A stretch of DNA of 33,321 nucleotides. Source: an uncultured Clostridium sp. Its GTDB lineage: Bacteria; Bacillota; Clostridia; TANB77; CAG-508. Below the pieces are notes generated by a model that did no database searches, was not told where the DNA came from, and was given only the letters and a program-made list of their open reading frames with translations. Shown piece after piece: positions 8,346-17,965 of the stretch (positions are counted from its first letter, which is position 1; each line of letters opens with the position of its first letter). The stretch lies in contig USEM01000012.1 in assembly GCA_900553695.1 (NCBI GenBank), positions 1-33,321 on the forward strand, in the 5' to 3' direction. The position numbers were made by a program, and so were the translations under genes.

Positions 8346-8639
8346 ATGAATAATTTTAGAGAAGTTAATAATGATATTTTAAAGGAATGGTTAATGTTTA
8401 GAGAGGATGATTTAGCATCACTAAAATGTGATGAAGATAGAAAGCATTTTGTTTATTTTGATGAGATTAGTGCAAACATTTTAAGGAATGTTCCTAAGGA
8501 GAATAAAAAGTATGTACAAAAACAATTAAGTAAATTGGATGAGAATTTTATGGATTATATTTTTTATTGGAATGAGAAGTATTATAGAAATGGTTTTGTT
8601 GATGGAGTGCAGTTGATTGGTGGATGCTTTGGTGAATAA
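8346..8639 (+). CDS. Small hypothetical protein, 97 aa
   Basis: The start at 8346 (MNNFREVNND) is chosen over an upstream ATG at 8331 because TGGAGG at 8332-8337 is correctly spaced for it. The product is a soluble acidic helical protein. Its C-terminal part (DENFMDYIFYWNEKYYRNGFVDGVQLI) resembles the ends of small uncharacterised Firmicute phage/element proteins, but I cannot name the family with confidence. It is the first gene inside the putative left end of the element, points away from it, and converges on the helicase gene, sharing a bidirectional terminator. A cargo or accessory role is an inference from position only. Confidence 0.7.
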   Translation: MNNFREVNNDILKEWLMFREDDLASLKCDEDRKHFVYFDEISANILRNVPKENKKYVQKQLSKLDENFMDYIFYWNEKYYRNGFVDGVQLIGGCFGE

Positions 8640-8645
8640 TATTAT

Positions 8646-8671
8646 AAAAGGCGAGAAAGTTCTCGCCTTTT
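8646..8671. terminator. Bidirectional terminator
   Basis: AAAAGGCGAGAA and TTCTCGCCTTTT form 12-bp perfect arms with a two-base gap, with T runs on both strands. It separates the convergent 97-aa gene and the helicase gene, overlapping the helicase stop. Confidence 0.9.
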
Positions 8672-11414
8672 ATATTGGATTTATTTTATTTTTAATAAGA
8701 TTAACATCTTTATTATCTTCAATATGTTTTATAGTAGATATGACTTTATTTTGACATTCTGGAGACCAATAGATTTTTAATTTTTCCTTTGCTCTAGTTA
8801 TTGAAGTATAAAAAATGCTATGCGTAATTAATTCATCAATTTCATTTGTTATTATAATTTTTACAGAATTATACTCTAAGCCTTGTGATTTATGAATAGA
8901 AACTGCATATGCAACTGAGAAAGGTACAATTGTTGCCAGATCATAATCATTATCTTCATCAGCGTTTCTATATTTATTAACATAGAATTTTACAATTGAT
9001 TTATTATTTTCAGATTCTCCTACCAATTCTAAATCTAAAAATTGTATTTCTAATTCATTAATTACTTTATCTATTTCAACTGAGAACCAAAATCTAAACT
9101 CATCTTCTTCTATATCTACAATTTTGCCTTTTAAGTTATTATATATTACTGGTGAAAATCTATTAGTATCTCCAAATATAATTGGGTCTCCCACTTTATA
9201 AGTACCTAAATCTAAAAATATTGACTTGTTTTTATTCTCATTTTGCAAATAGTATTTTATGCTATTTATTCCATATAATCCATCATAATTTAGACAAAGT
9301 ATAATTTCATCTTCATCCTGCTTTTTAAATATTTCTTCACTAATTTCTTCTGAAAATTCTTTCTTTACTAACATTTCATCCACTCTATCATCGCCATTTC
9401 TAACCAATTCCCATAAATCTAGCAATTCTTGTTTTGTACTTCTCCATGTAAAGTTTAATTCAAATACCGATGTTGGATTTACTAATTTTTTTGATAATGT
9501 AAACCAGTTTCCAAATGTAATAGATTCAATCTGGTAAATATCTCCAGCAAGCAATATAGCACTAAAATTTGCCTTTTCTAAAATTTGTCTCATATCCAAA
9601 TTACTAATTGTACTACATTCATCAATAATTAAAATGTCACATTCAGTATTATTGTTGGATTCACTAATAAATTTATGTACTGTCATAAAATCAGAATTTT
9701 GATTATTTACATTACTTTTTAGGTTTTCAACAGCAGAATTTGTATTAGCTAAGCATATTTTTCTTTCATTACTATAAAAGTATGTCAAATGTTTAATTAG
9801 AGTAGTTTTTCCTGTTCCAGCAGCCCCATATATTAGAGCAACTGTACTATTTTCATACATATTTAATAATATATTTTCTTTTTCTGGGCAATTAATTAAG
9901 TAATTTCCTTGATTTATAAAACTTTGAAATGATGCTTTATAGCCTCTTATTCCATGATTTGTCAAGGAGTTCAACTTATTAATTATATTAATAGTGTCAT
10001 CTTCATATCCATGAATATATAAATTATTATTTTCTATTACCAAACACCTATTAGGTTTATGTTTATAATAAATTTTATTATTATAAGAATTGACCAATGT
10101 AGGAATATCTCCAAATTTTCTAACCTCATCTATACTAGTATATAATTTATTATTTTGCTCTGTATTCTTTTTTATATAACCTGCTAATAATTCATCATTT
10201 CTACCTTCTATAGGGACTATATCTATCAAATCATATATTGTTGGATTATGATTTATTAATGATGATGCATATGGCATTTCCTCAAATGGAATGCACCCAA
10301 ATTGCAAGTATAAATTCGATAGAATAGAACAACTATCTAATGCAAGTTGATCCTTTATAATCCTATTATTGCAATTATATAATAAATATCTTAGTACAAC
10401 ATGTCCTTTACTATTATTTTTTATATAATATCTACAGTTATCAATTAAATCCAATATTCCAGTTGTTGTTGAATTACTTTTTATTTTTTCTTTTATTTTA
10501 TCATAATATATATCATTTATTGTTGCTAAATCTAATAAACTATATTGTGCTTTTGTTAGTAAGCTCATAACTTCTGTATATTCTTTGTTGTTAGCTTTAT
10601 ATTTTTTATTAATTCCAAAAACCTTATAAAAATTATTTATTTCACATTCTCTTATAGCAACAGACCAGTTGTTTATTATATTTATTGCCATGTCTCTTCC
10701 AAGAATATTTACTTTTGCTTTAACAATAGACAACTTTATTGAATAATTTGGCATAATATGCATTCTAGTAAATGCTATAATTTTATCATACTTATTAACC
10801 TTATCTTTAGCTGGTGATAAAGTAACTTCATAATATATTTTTCCATTAACAAAAAAAGTTTTTAATTTTTGCACATAATATTTATCCCCATTGAATTGAT
10901 CAGATGTATTAATTGGAACCTGTTTTATTACATTAGCAACCTTTTTATAATAATCACTAAAAGTACTATCTAAATCAAGTGGAAAATCAGTTATATTATT
11001 TAGAATATCTATGCTATAAAATATCTTCATATAATCCTTCAATAATATTAGATATTTATAATATTTAAGCATAAGACTTTCTGCAGAATCGTTGTTTTCT
11101 ATATAGTGTGACCTTGATATCTGCAGATAATAATGGAATCTTTCAATAAATTTTATTTTTCCCCTACTTTTTATATAATCTAATGCAATTCTAACGGTTC
11201 CATTATCGTAATTAATTGTTTCTGTTTTGCCTGTTAAATATATCTTAACAGCAATATATTCTACAAAGGTTCTTAATGCATTTAATAAGTTTTGAGATAA
11301 GAATCCGCGGTCATCATCAGAAAATTTTTTTATATTTCGTTCAATATTTGAATTAGATTCCATTATTCTTTTATCTATACTATTAAAATCATATTTTTCT
11401 TCAATTTTTATCAT
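8670..11414 (-). CDS. Large superfamily 1 (RecD/UvrD-like) helicase
   Basis: A 914-residue protein from the ATG at 11414, chosen because AGAAAGGAC lies eight bases upstream; the longer ORF from 11510 would overlap the Fic gene. The first 500 residues match nothing I recognise: a mostly helical, Lys/Asn/Tyr-rich region. The C-terminal half is a helicase core with Walker A (GAAGTGKTT, about residue 530), Walker B (LIIDECS, about 595), a WRST motif (near 650-660) and the late motif SIHKSQGLEY (about 840) followed by the ITRAKEKL motif. These order as in RecD2/UvrD_C_2 type helicases. ATP-driven DNA or RNA unwinding is therefore likely. Its place next to Fic, GIY-YIG and restriction genes suggests antiphage defence, with the N-terminal half as possible sensor or effector. 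There is no in-frame CGG. Confidence 0.85.
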   Translation of the reverse strand: MIKIEEKYDFNSIDKRIMESNSNIERNIKKFSDDDRGFLSQNLLNALRTFVEYIAVKIYLTGKTETINYDNGTVRIALDYIKSRGKIKFIERFHYYLQISRSHYIENNDSAESLMLKYYKYLILLKDYMKIFYSIDILNNITDFPLDLDSTFSDYYKKVANVIKQVPINTSDQFNGDKYYVQKLKTFFVNGKIYYEVTLSPAKDKVNKYDKIIAFTRMHIMPNYSIKLSIVKAKVNILGRDMAINIINNWSVAIRECEINNFYKVFGINKKYKANNKEYTEVMSLLTKAQYSLLDLATINDIYYDKIKEKIKSNSTTTGILDLIDNCRYYIKNNSKGHVVLRYLLYNCNNRIIKDQLALDSCSILSNLYLQFGCIPFEEMPYASSLINHNPTIYDLIDIVPIEGRNDELLAGYIKKNTEQNNKLYTSIDEVRKFGDIPTLVNSYNNKIYYKHKPNRCLVIENNNLYIHGYEDDTINIINKLNSLTNHGIRGYKASFQSFINQGNYLINCPEKENILLNMYENSTVALIYGAAGTGKTTLIKHLTYFYSNERKICLANTNSAVENLKSNVNNQNSDFMTVHKFISESNNNTECDILIIDECSTISNLDMRQILEKANFSAILLAGDIYQIESITFGNWFTLSKKLVNPTSVFELNFTWRSTKQELLDLWELVRNGDDRVDEMLVKKEFSEEISEEIFKKQDEDEIILCLNYDGLYGINSIKYYLQNENKNKSIFLDLGTYKVGDPIIFGDTNRFSPVIYNNLKGKIVDIEEDEFRFWFSVEIDKVINELEIQFLDLELVGESENNKSIVKFYVNKYRNADEDNDYDLATIVPFSVAYAVSIHKSQGLEYNSVKIIITNEIDELITHSIFYTSITRAKEKLKIYWSPECQNKVISTIKHIEDNKDVNLIKNKINPI

Positions 11415-11442
11415 ATTAATTAGTCCTTTCTCATATAATGTA

Positions 11443-11489
11443 AAAAGCAAAATAATTCTGTAATATATAATTACTATTATTTTGCTTTT
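11443..11489. repeat. 14-bp inverted repeat between Fic and helicase genes
   Basis: AAAAGCAAAATAAT (11443-11456) and its exact complement (11476-11489) enclose 19 bp. As RNA on the minus strand it ends in TTTT, so it may be a weak terminator that lowers read-through from the Fic gene into the helicase gene. Confidence 0.65.
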
Positions 11490-11496
11490 CTTTAGT

Positions 11497-12432
11497 TTAT
11501 TTATTTCCAATATAATATTTAATCATTTCTGTGTATTGATCTTGTGCATTTAAACAAGTATCTATTAAATAACCTTTTTCTTTATTAGTTTGATATCGAT
11601 TTAATCCCCTATAGTAGAATAATTTATCTTTATCTAAAATAATAAATGGTACTATATTATTTTTCAAGCATTCTTTAAAAGCAATTATTCTACCAACTCT
11701 ACCATTTCCATCTTGAAATGGATGTATCTTTTCAAATTTAGAATGAAATTCTATTATTTCATTTATTGTTATTTTATTTAATTCCCCATACCATTCTAAT
11801 AATTTTTTCATATCTTTTTCAACATTTTTCGGTTCCGTAGTTTTAAGTCCTCCTACTTCATTAGGTAATTTTTTATAATCTCCAACTATAAACCAATCTT
11901 TCCTACTATCTGACGTTCCCTCTTTTAATATTTTGTGAAATTCTTTTATCATTTTTTCTGTTAATTTTTTATCTGCTATTTCTAACATATAATCAACTAA
12001 TTTAAAATGATTAGCAGTTTCTAACACATCATCTAAATCTGTTACTGAGTCTTTTTCTGCTAATAATGTGTTAGTTTCATAAATATATCTAGTCTGATCT
12101 TCTGTAAGTTTACTTCCCTCAATATGATTAGTATTATATGCAAAAGTTATTTGAGTATTATGATATAAATTACCTTTTAGTTTCATTTTTTTTTGTTCTC
12201 TTAATACTTCTAAAATATTTATTCTTGATATATCAAAAGTATCTTCTTTTATCAATTCATCTACTGATACTTCAAACAAGTCAGCTAATTTCTTTAATGA
12301 TTCTATATTAGGTTCTAAAGTTCCAGCTTCATATTTGGAAATAGTTGCTGCTTTTACTCCTAATGTTTCTGCAACTTCATTTTGAGTCATTTTTTTATTT
12401 TCTCTATATAATTTTATCTTTTCTCCTAACAT
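11497..12432 (-). CDS. HTH-Fic fusion protein (putative AMPylase with its own repressor domain)
   Basis: The N-terminal 60 residues are an XRE/Cro-type helix-turn-helix (KMTQNEVAETLGVKAATISKYE). The Fic domain fills the rest. It has the catalytic motif HPFQDGNGRVGR (about 237-248) intact, including the His base, and an upstream inhibitory helix motif TNHIEG matching (S/T)xxxE(G/N) of self-inhibited class II Fic proteins. Such enzymes transfer AMP, or another nucleotide part, to a target protein hydroxyl. The length of 311 is normal for HTH-Fic proteins. The start is ATG at 12432 with GGAGAG upstream. Its promoter carries two matching dyad sites (12475-12492, 12516-12532) that the HTH domain probably binds, giving autoregulation. 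The neighbours are a helicase and restriction genes, so a role in defence or abortive infection is plausible but unproven. Confidence 0.9.
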   Translation of the reverse strand: MLGEKIKLYRENKKMTQNEVAETLGVKAATISKYEAGTLEPNIESLKKLADLFEVSVDELIKEDTFDISRINILEVLREQKKMKLKGNLYHNTQITFAYNTNHIEGSKLTEDQTRYIYETNTLLAEKDSVTDLDDVLETANHFKLVDYMLEIADKKLTEKMIKEFHKILKEGTSDSRKDWFIVGDYKKLPNEVGGLKTTEPKNVEKDMKKLLEWYGELNKITINEIIEFHSKFEKIHPFQDGNGRVGRIIAFKECLKNNIVPFIILDKDKLFYYRGLNRYQTNKEKGYLIDTCLNAQDQYTEMIKYYIGNK

Positions 12433-12463
12433 AATAAAAACTCTCCTTTTTGATTATAATAAT

Positions 12464-12532
12464 ATTATATCATATTATTTCCGAAAAAGAAAGTTTTTAT
12501 TTATGTTTTGTGTAATTATTTCCAAAAAGGAA
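12464..12532 (-). promoter_or_regulatory. Promoter and paired operator of the HTH-Fic gene
   Basis: A TATAAT -10 (12469-12464) has a weak -35 (TTTCTT, 12492-12487) at 17 bp. Two copies of a 17-18 bp element, TTATTTCCGAAAAAGAAA (12475-12492) and TTATTTCCAAAAAGGAA (12516-12532), lie 41 bp apart, close to four helical turns. The second contains the dyad TTCC-N5-GGAA. The proximal copy covers the -35 and spacer, the usual place for a repressor. The HTH part of the adjacent protein is the obvious candidate binder. Confidence 0.6.
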
Positions 12533-12541
12533 TTTGTTTTA

Positions 12542-13375
12542 TTATTCTTTATTCATATTTTCTTTTAAAGTTTTTCCATCTCTATTTTTCCATTGTGTTA
12601 ATCCATTTGAATTTCTGCCTAATACCATAGCTGCTGCAGTAGATGGTGAAGAAAATATTATATCTTTTAGAAATACCCCTTGGTCTACTATTTTTTGATT
12701 TCTTAATTCATTCCATTTATTTCTTAAAGACTGACTACTAGCTTTTTTAAACTCTTCACTACTTTGTGAACCTTTAAAAACTATAAATCCCTCTTCTGAT
12801 TGAGCACCAGACGCTTTTAATCCAATAGAATTAATATAATAAATTTCTTCTTCTTTAACTTCTTGTTGCGTTAGAATCTTATCAAAAATACGATATCCAT
12901 ATACTGAAGTTAACAATACTATTTTTTCATAAAATTTCACTGCTCTTATTTCATCTGCACCATCTAAAGAAGATTTTGTTGGTTCTGTATCATTATCAAT
13001 AATAAATCTTTCAACTTCTTTTGCTTTTGTATATAGCATATTTTCAATAAATTTTATATGTGCTTTATTTAAAGAATTATTTTGACTAACAAATACTAAA
13101 CAATCATTCCAAAAATCTTTTGTTTTATTATGTTGTAATAGTCTTTTATATATGTTTTCTGCCTCACCTATATATGCTCTATTTTCTCCTGTTTCTTCAT
13201 CAACACCAAATAAAATATATACCCCTGTGTTTTCTATATTTTTAAGCTCTTTTGATTCGTTTAACCTATTTCTAGGAATCTTATAACTTACTCCTATCCA
13301 TTCATCTAAATTGCACTGTACTATTCCAGTTGGCATTCCATTTCTTAATATCATTGTAATTACACTTGTTTCCAT
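12542..13375 (-). CDS. GIY-YIG nuclease-fold protein with C-terminal DUF4357
   Basis: A 277-residue protein. Residues about 50-115 form a GIY-YIG domain: GVYILFG, then AYIGEAENIYKRL, with a downstream Glu (FIENMLY) that would be the metal ligand. The C-terminus (about 225-277: PSTAAAMVLGRNSNGLTQWK...DGKTL) is the DUF4357 module, commonly found at the end of such proteins and of methylase-linked proteins. GIY-YIG domains cut DNA with one metal ion. This family is typically found next to type I or IIG restriction systems, and here its start is only 15 bp after the stop of the fused restriction-modification gene, so they are one transcript. It may act as an accessory nuclease or a regulator of the system. 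The ATG at 13375 is preceded by GAGGAAAATAT. Confidence 0.85.
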   Translation of the reverse strand: METSVITMILRNGMPTGIVQCNLDEWIGVSYKIPRNRLNESKELKNIENTGVYILFGVDEETGENRAYIGEAENIYKRLLQHNKTKDFWNDCLVFVSQNNSLNKAHIKFIENMLYTKAKEVERFIIDNDTEPTKSSLDGADEIRAVKFYEKIVLLTSVYGYRIFDKILTQQEVKEEEIYYINSIGLKASGAQSEEGFIVFKGSQSSEEFKKASSQSLRNKWNELRNQKIVDQGVFLKDIIFSSPSTAAAMVLGRNSNGLTQWKNRDGKTLKENMNKE

Positions 13376-13390
13376 ATATTTTCCTCGCTT

Positions 13391-16300
13391 TTAATTGCAT
13401 ATTGTTTTTATATTTTCTTCCATATCTTCATCAAGTTTCAAGATTTCTTTTTCGCATCTTGATATTTTATCATTTATTATCGAAATATCTTTTACAAATT
13501 TTTCTTGTTCATCATAATTAACAACAGGGATCTTAACTTCCTTAATTTTATTTAGATGAAGATTAGGAACACCCATACCAATAACTTTATTTAAAAATTC
13601 ATTTCTAATCGTTTCTGAATTTATCACTTCTAAAACATATTCTGGCAAAATATTATTTTTAGTTCTTAATACTGCTAAACTAACGTAAACATCAAATGGA
13701 ATATCTCTATCAACTATTGCTGCATATCCTATTGTACCATTTTTAGCTATTAGAATATCATTTAATTTAGGCGAAATTCTTTTAGAAAGCTTCTCATGTA
13801 ACTGATTTGATACATATTTTATATTATCCCAATCTATTTTTTTATTTATTACATTTGTCGCTGATAAAAAAGGAATTCCATTTTTAGTATATTCAGGAGT
13901 ATTATGTGTTCCGTCAGTAATTAATTCGCATATTTCATCTAATGTATTATATGTCTTTGTATTAAATGTTGAATTTATCAATTTATTCTTTTCATTAAAA
14001 TAATCTTTTATTTTTTCTTCTATATTTTTCTTTTGCTCTTGGATTTCATTAGCTCTTTTAGTAAATTTATCTTGTATGTTGGTAGGAGGTACAGGAATTA
14101 ATATATTCTTTAAGTTTTCTTGATTTATCCCTCCTATTCCAGCACCATTTACGTTTGCTTTTAATATTTCTTGTCCTTTCTTTGATCCAAGTATATAAAA
14201 TAAATAGTCCTGAGAAACATTTTGATTAGTTCTTATAATATAAACATGTTCATTTGCTAACATTTCCTCATTAATTTTATTTGGTATTTTACAAATCTTC
14301 CCTGACAAAGCACCATCCTTACATATTAGTATATCTCCACCATTAATTTTACCTGTATTTGCTTTGTCATAAAAATCCTTTGGTACATATTTTTTATTTT
14401 TTAAATCAAGTTTTTGATTTAATCCAATATGTTCCCCACCAATAGATATAATCCCTGTTTTATATTTTGACACTCCGCCTCTTGGTCTATCTCCAACTTC
14501 TATTGTATCTAATAAATTTCCTAGTTTCATATTTGAATAGTTACTGTTAAATTTTATTTTTTTTTTGTTTATTAAAGAAATGCTTTTATCAAAAATAACT
14601 TTTGTAAAATCCAATAAATCAGTGGTTTTTACTATTTTTATATTTTTACTAATTTCTTCTTTAATATCAATTTGCTTATTTAATAATGCATTTTTTACAT
14701 AATAATTTGCTTTTAAACTATTATCATCACAATTATCATCGTATAAACTTGTTACATGATTACCTTTTTCGTCTCTATATATCTTTATTCCTTCTGATCC
14801 TCTTCTATTGCTAAACTCATATCCTAGAAAATCTTTCTCATCTTGTTTTTGTTTAGATTTTACTTTTATGATAGTAGTCATATCGTTGCACATCAAAATG
14901 TAATTAAATAATTTTTCTCTCTCAGTAGATATAATTGTATTTACAATAAGTTCATCAATATCAATTCTATCTAGACTTTTCTTTGATTTTAGTATAGTAT
15001 TTATTACATGATTTTTATATTCTTTATAAAAATTATGTTTTAAAATATTTTTATTTGGAATTTTTCTGAATATTGATAAATAATCTGTAATATCAATATT
15101 TTCATAAACATCCTCTAAATACTTGCTAACAATACTTGTTATTCCGTTAATAGTAAAATCTTGTGGATTATCAATAAAATTATTTAATGCATATTCTATA
15201 TTTTTGTGAAAAATATCTTCCCTTCGTTCTAAAAATAAAGTCACTGTATTAGTTCCTGTAGCCATAAATGTATTTGAACCAAATTCAGTAATAGCTGCTA
15301 CTCTAAAATACTTAAATAGTAATTCTCTAGTTGGAATATATATTCCAGAATTTGTCAGAATTGAAATAGGCAATATAATTCCAGCAATTCCTCCTGGTTT
15401 TAATAATTGTTTTGTTCTTTCTATAAATAAACATTCTATTTCAGAACTATCATCTGTTAAATATTTATATAGTTCAAAACTATCTTTTCCATTCTCTAGA
15501 GTATTTTTGAATGAAGATACCGAATAAGGTGGATTAGCTATTACAATATCAAATTGTTTATTATCTTGGTGGTTTTCTTTACTATATTCTTTAAGTATTC
15601 CCTTATAATCTTTTGATTTTTCAAAATTATCTAATCCATTTGCCCTTATAATATTAGCATCACCATCTCCATTTAAAAATGAACTTACTTTTGTTGTTTT
15701 TACTAATCTATAATCTGCTTCTATTCCATATACACAATCATTAGCCCACTTAAACTCTCCTTGTTTCCATAGGTTAATATTATCTTTTGCTTCTCTTCTA
15801 ATGTTAGTTGAATCATACTTTGAAATAACTTTTTGTAACTCGTCCATATATTCTGTTAGGAAATGTCCACTGCCAGAAGCATAATCAATAGCAATCGGTA
15901 AAATATTATTTTCATCATTATTAATTTTTTTGTCTATTATTTCTTTTATAGGAATTGATGAAATAATAAATTTTGCAATGGGTACAGGTGTAAAAAACTG
16001 ACCAGCTTCCTGTTTTATACTTGTATTCAATAATAGTTCAAAAAAATCTCCAAGAAATTGTTGTTTATGTGAATATCTAAATTGATATGGTTGCAATAAT
16101 TCTACAATTTCTTTAACTACAATTCCATTCATTTTAAAAGACTGTTCATTATATACTTCTTTAAATGCAAATTCTGGATTTTTTTGTAGTCTCAATTTTT
16201 GAAACATCTCTTCAATTTGATTTTTAGTGTTTTCCTCATGAATATTTGCTAATTTATTTTTTAAATCCTCTTCTGAATAATCTGTAACTTCTATTTCAAG

Positions 16301-17200
16301 AAATTTTTTCATTCCTCGTTTATATAAATTATTAAGCCTTCCTTGTAATTTTTCATCTGTATCATCTTCACGCCATTGAAAATCAACTTCTTCTTCATCT
16401 CTTTTATCTTCATCTATTATTTTGCATATAAATAAATTTAATATCTTATTAAATGCATTTGGCTTGTCTGAAACCGCATTATGCCTTAAAATTTCTGCAA
16501 ATTGGTTAAAAATTCTTCCACTATCATCTTGACTTAGTTCTTTTAGCTGTCCTCTTCTTAAGGATTTATTCTCAAAATCATAACAATTTACCCATTCCTC
16601 AAAAATACCATTATCGTAAAAATTTTTATTCCAATAATCATAAATTTCTTTTTGATTATTAAGTTCATTCCATATCTTATCTACTTTAACAATTGAATTT
16701 TTGTATTCTATTTTCTCATTTATTAATTTAGAAGTATATAGGCATAAATATTCAGCTGATTTATCTTGAATATAATAAGAAAAAAGTTGTCCCCCGTAAT
16801 TTAACATTCTTTTCTGTTCTTTTTTATATTCTTCGCCCCATGTTTTACATTCAATCATTATATATGCTTTATTATCTTTAAAAATTAGAATATCTAATTT
16901 CCCTTTTTCTTTTCTTCCAAGTGGAAATTTGTGTTCTAAAGATAAATCTTCAGGATTATATCCCTTTTCCAATATTCTATCTATACACTCTAAAACAACA
17001 AAATTTTCTGAATTTTCAAAATTACTAGTAGTTAGATCTCCTATTTTGATCAAATTTCCATAATTTATTTTTTGTTCTTCGAAATTAATATTTATAATAT
17101 ATCCATTATAGTTTTTTTCAAAAATGTCTTTAACCCCATCTTTAGGATAATAATTTAATTTTAATAACAATTTTTTTATTTGTTCATTAGATATCTTCAT
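13391..17200 (-). CDS. Single-chain (type IIG-like) restriction-modification enzyme: nuclease-methylase-specificity
   Basis: A 1,269-residue protein combines all three activities. Residues about 80-125 hold a PD-(D/E)xK nuclease of the HsdR_N kind (KLDILIF ... YIMIECKT). Residues about 370-700 hold an N6-adenine methylase of the HsdM type, with SAM motif DYASGSGHFL (about 437) and catalytic NPPYSV (about 553). Two target-recognition regions of the HsdS type follow (about 890-1060 and 1075-1269), each with the GD-IL-(C/A)K-(D/N)G pattern near its middle. It should methylate one adenine motif and cut unmodified DNA. The two recognition domains suggest a split target. No separate helicase/translocase subunit is present. 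The promoter -10 TATAAT is at 17223-17218, with GGGGGAAAT as ribosome binding site. No frameshift or in-frame CGG is seen. It is the main cargo of the element. Confidence 0.9.
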   Translation of the reverse strand: MKISNEQIKKLLLKLNYYPKDGVKDIFEKNYNGYIININFEEQKINYGNLIKIGDLTTSNFENSENFVVLECIDRILEKGYNPEDLSLEHKFPLGRKEKGKLDILIFKDNKAYIMIECKTWGEEYKKEQKRMLNYGGQLFSYYIQDKSAEYLCLYTSKLINEKIEYKNSIVKVDKIWNELNNQKEIYDYWNKNFYDNGIFEEWVNCYDFENKSLRRGQLKELSQDDSGRIFNQFAEILRHNAVSDKPNAFNKILNLFICKIIDEDKRDEEEVDFQWREDDTDEKLQGRLNNLYKRGMKKFLEIEVTDYSEEDLKNKLANIHEENTKNQIEEMFQKLRLQKNPEFAFKEVYNEQSFKMNGIVVKEIVELLQPYQFRYSHKQQFLGDFFELLLNTSIKQEAGQFFTPVPIAKFIISSIPIKEIIDKKINNDENNILPIAIDYASGSGHFLTEYMDELQKVISKYDSTNIRREAKDNINLWKQGEFKWANDCVYGIEADYRLVKTTKVSSFLNGDGDANIIRANGLDNFEKSKDYKGILKEYSKENHQDNKQFDIVIANPPYSVSSFKNTLENGKDSFELYKYLTDDSSEIECLFIERTKQLLKPGGIAGIILPISILTNSGIYIPTRELLFKYFRVAAITEFGSNTFMATGTNTVTLFLERREDIFHKNIEYALNNFIDNPQDFTINGITSIVSKYLEDVYENIDITDYLSIFRKIPNKNILKHNFYKEYKNHVINTILKSKKSLDRIDIDELIVNTIISTEREKLFNYILMCNDMTTIIKVKSKQKQDEKDFLGYEFSNRRGSEGIKIYRDEKGNHVTSLYDDNCDDNSLKANYYVKNALLNKQIDIKEEISKNIKIVKTTDLLDFTKVIFDKSISLINKKKIKFNSNYSNMKLGNLLDTIEVGDRPRGGVSKYKTGIISIGGEHIGLNQKLDLKNKKYVPKDFYDKANTGKINGGDILICKDGALSGKICKIPNKINEEMLANEHVYIIRTNQNVSQDYLFYILGSKKGQEILKANVNGAGIGGINQENLKNILIPVPPTNIQDKFTKRANEIQEQKKNIEEKIKDYFNEKNKLINSTFNTKTYNTLDEICELITDGTHNTPEYTKNGIPFLSATNVINKKIDWDNIKYVSNQLHEKLSKRISPKLNDILIAKNGTIGYAAIVDRDIPFDVYVSLAVLRTKNNILPEYVLEVINSETIRNEFLNKVIGMGVPNLHLNKIKEVKIPVVNYDEQEKFVKDISIINDKISRCEKEILKLDEDMEENIKTICN

Positions 17201-17217
17201 TTTATTTCCCCCATAGC

Positions 17218-17223
17218 ATTATA
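17218..17223 (-). promoter_or_regulatory. -10 element of the restriction-modification gene
   Basis: TATGATATAAT reads toward the gene 18 bp upstream of its ATG. No good -35 is visible in the A/T runs behind it, so it may be an extended -10 promoter. The very short leader suggests tight coupling. Confidence 0.5.
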
Positions 17224-17314
17224 TCATAAAAAAATTTTTTTGCATAGCCCTTTTCGACATTTTTTTCAATCCTATAAATTACTTATCTCAAGCATATTTT
17301 CGCCATTTTAGTGC

Positions 17315-17938
17315 TTAATTTCTTCCAAAAAATTCATCATATATGTAACCGTCTTTTATATACTTCTCTGTCAATTCCATTTTGTATTTTACTAATAGTT
17401 CTAAATACTTTTGTTTAAATACATTTTTACAAAGCCATTCCACTCCTCCTTTTGAAATTATCACTTTATTATTTATTAAAAATTTATATTCACTCAATCC
17501 ACAGTCACACAGTTTCTTAATTGCTTTTCTAACAGTAATATCTTTTCTATTAAAATACTTACATAATTGTTTTATATTCATATCTTCATTCCACCAATTT
17601 TCATCGTGATCCACCTTCAGAAATTCTTCATATAATTTAATTCTTGTTTCAAAAAAATCTACATCAGCATCAATTAATGATTTTTCTTTTTGAAAATATA
17701 CTCGCTTTAACCATTCATATCCCTCTATTAAAATAAAATATTTTCTACTTCTAATTTTCTCACTTCTCCATCTACATGTTGGATGTTTTTTTACCATAAC
17801 ATCTACAGCTTTTCTTAAATCCATATGAGTTATTTCTTTTCCATGTTTAGTTGTTATTCCTAATGAATGTAGTCTCTTTAAAATTTTGTTATAAGATAAG
17901 AAAATACTATCTAAAACTTGCTCTGAATCTCTTCTCAT
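17315..17938 (-). CDS. Hypothetical winged-helix-like protein with internal duplication, 207 aa
   Basis: I do not recognise the family. The chain holds two related halves. Residues about 30-95 (DLRKAVDVMVKKHP ... KYFILIEGYEWLKRVYFQKE) and about 125-178 (ITVRKAIKKLCDCG ... KVIISKGGVEWLCKNVFKQK) share the order helix, helix, short beta pair, EWL-V-F helix. This resembles duplicated winged-helix DNA-binding modules as seen in small replication initiators or regulators. It is basic and has no membrane segment. The ATG at 17938 follows AAGGAAGTGATG. It sits between the restriction cargo and a hairpin-rich noncoding block, next to the replication genes. A role as a protein that binds that block is an attractive inference. 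Confidence 0.75.
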   Translation of the reverse strand: MRRDSEQVLDSIFLSYNKILKRLHSLGITTKHGKEITHMDLRKAVDVMVKKHPTCRWRSEKIRSRKYFILIEGYEWLKRVYFQKEKSLIDADVDFFETRIKLYEEFLKVDHDENWWNEDMNIKQLCKYFNRKDITVRKAIKKLCDCGLSEYKFLINNKVIISKGGVEWLCKNVFKQKYLELLVKYKMELTEKYIKDGYIYDEFFGRN

Positions 17939-17965
17939 TTTTTCATCACTTCCTTAATATAAAAT

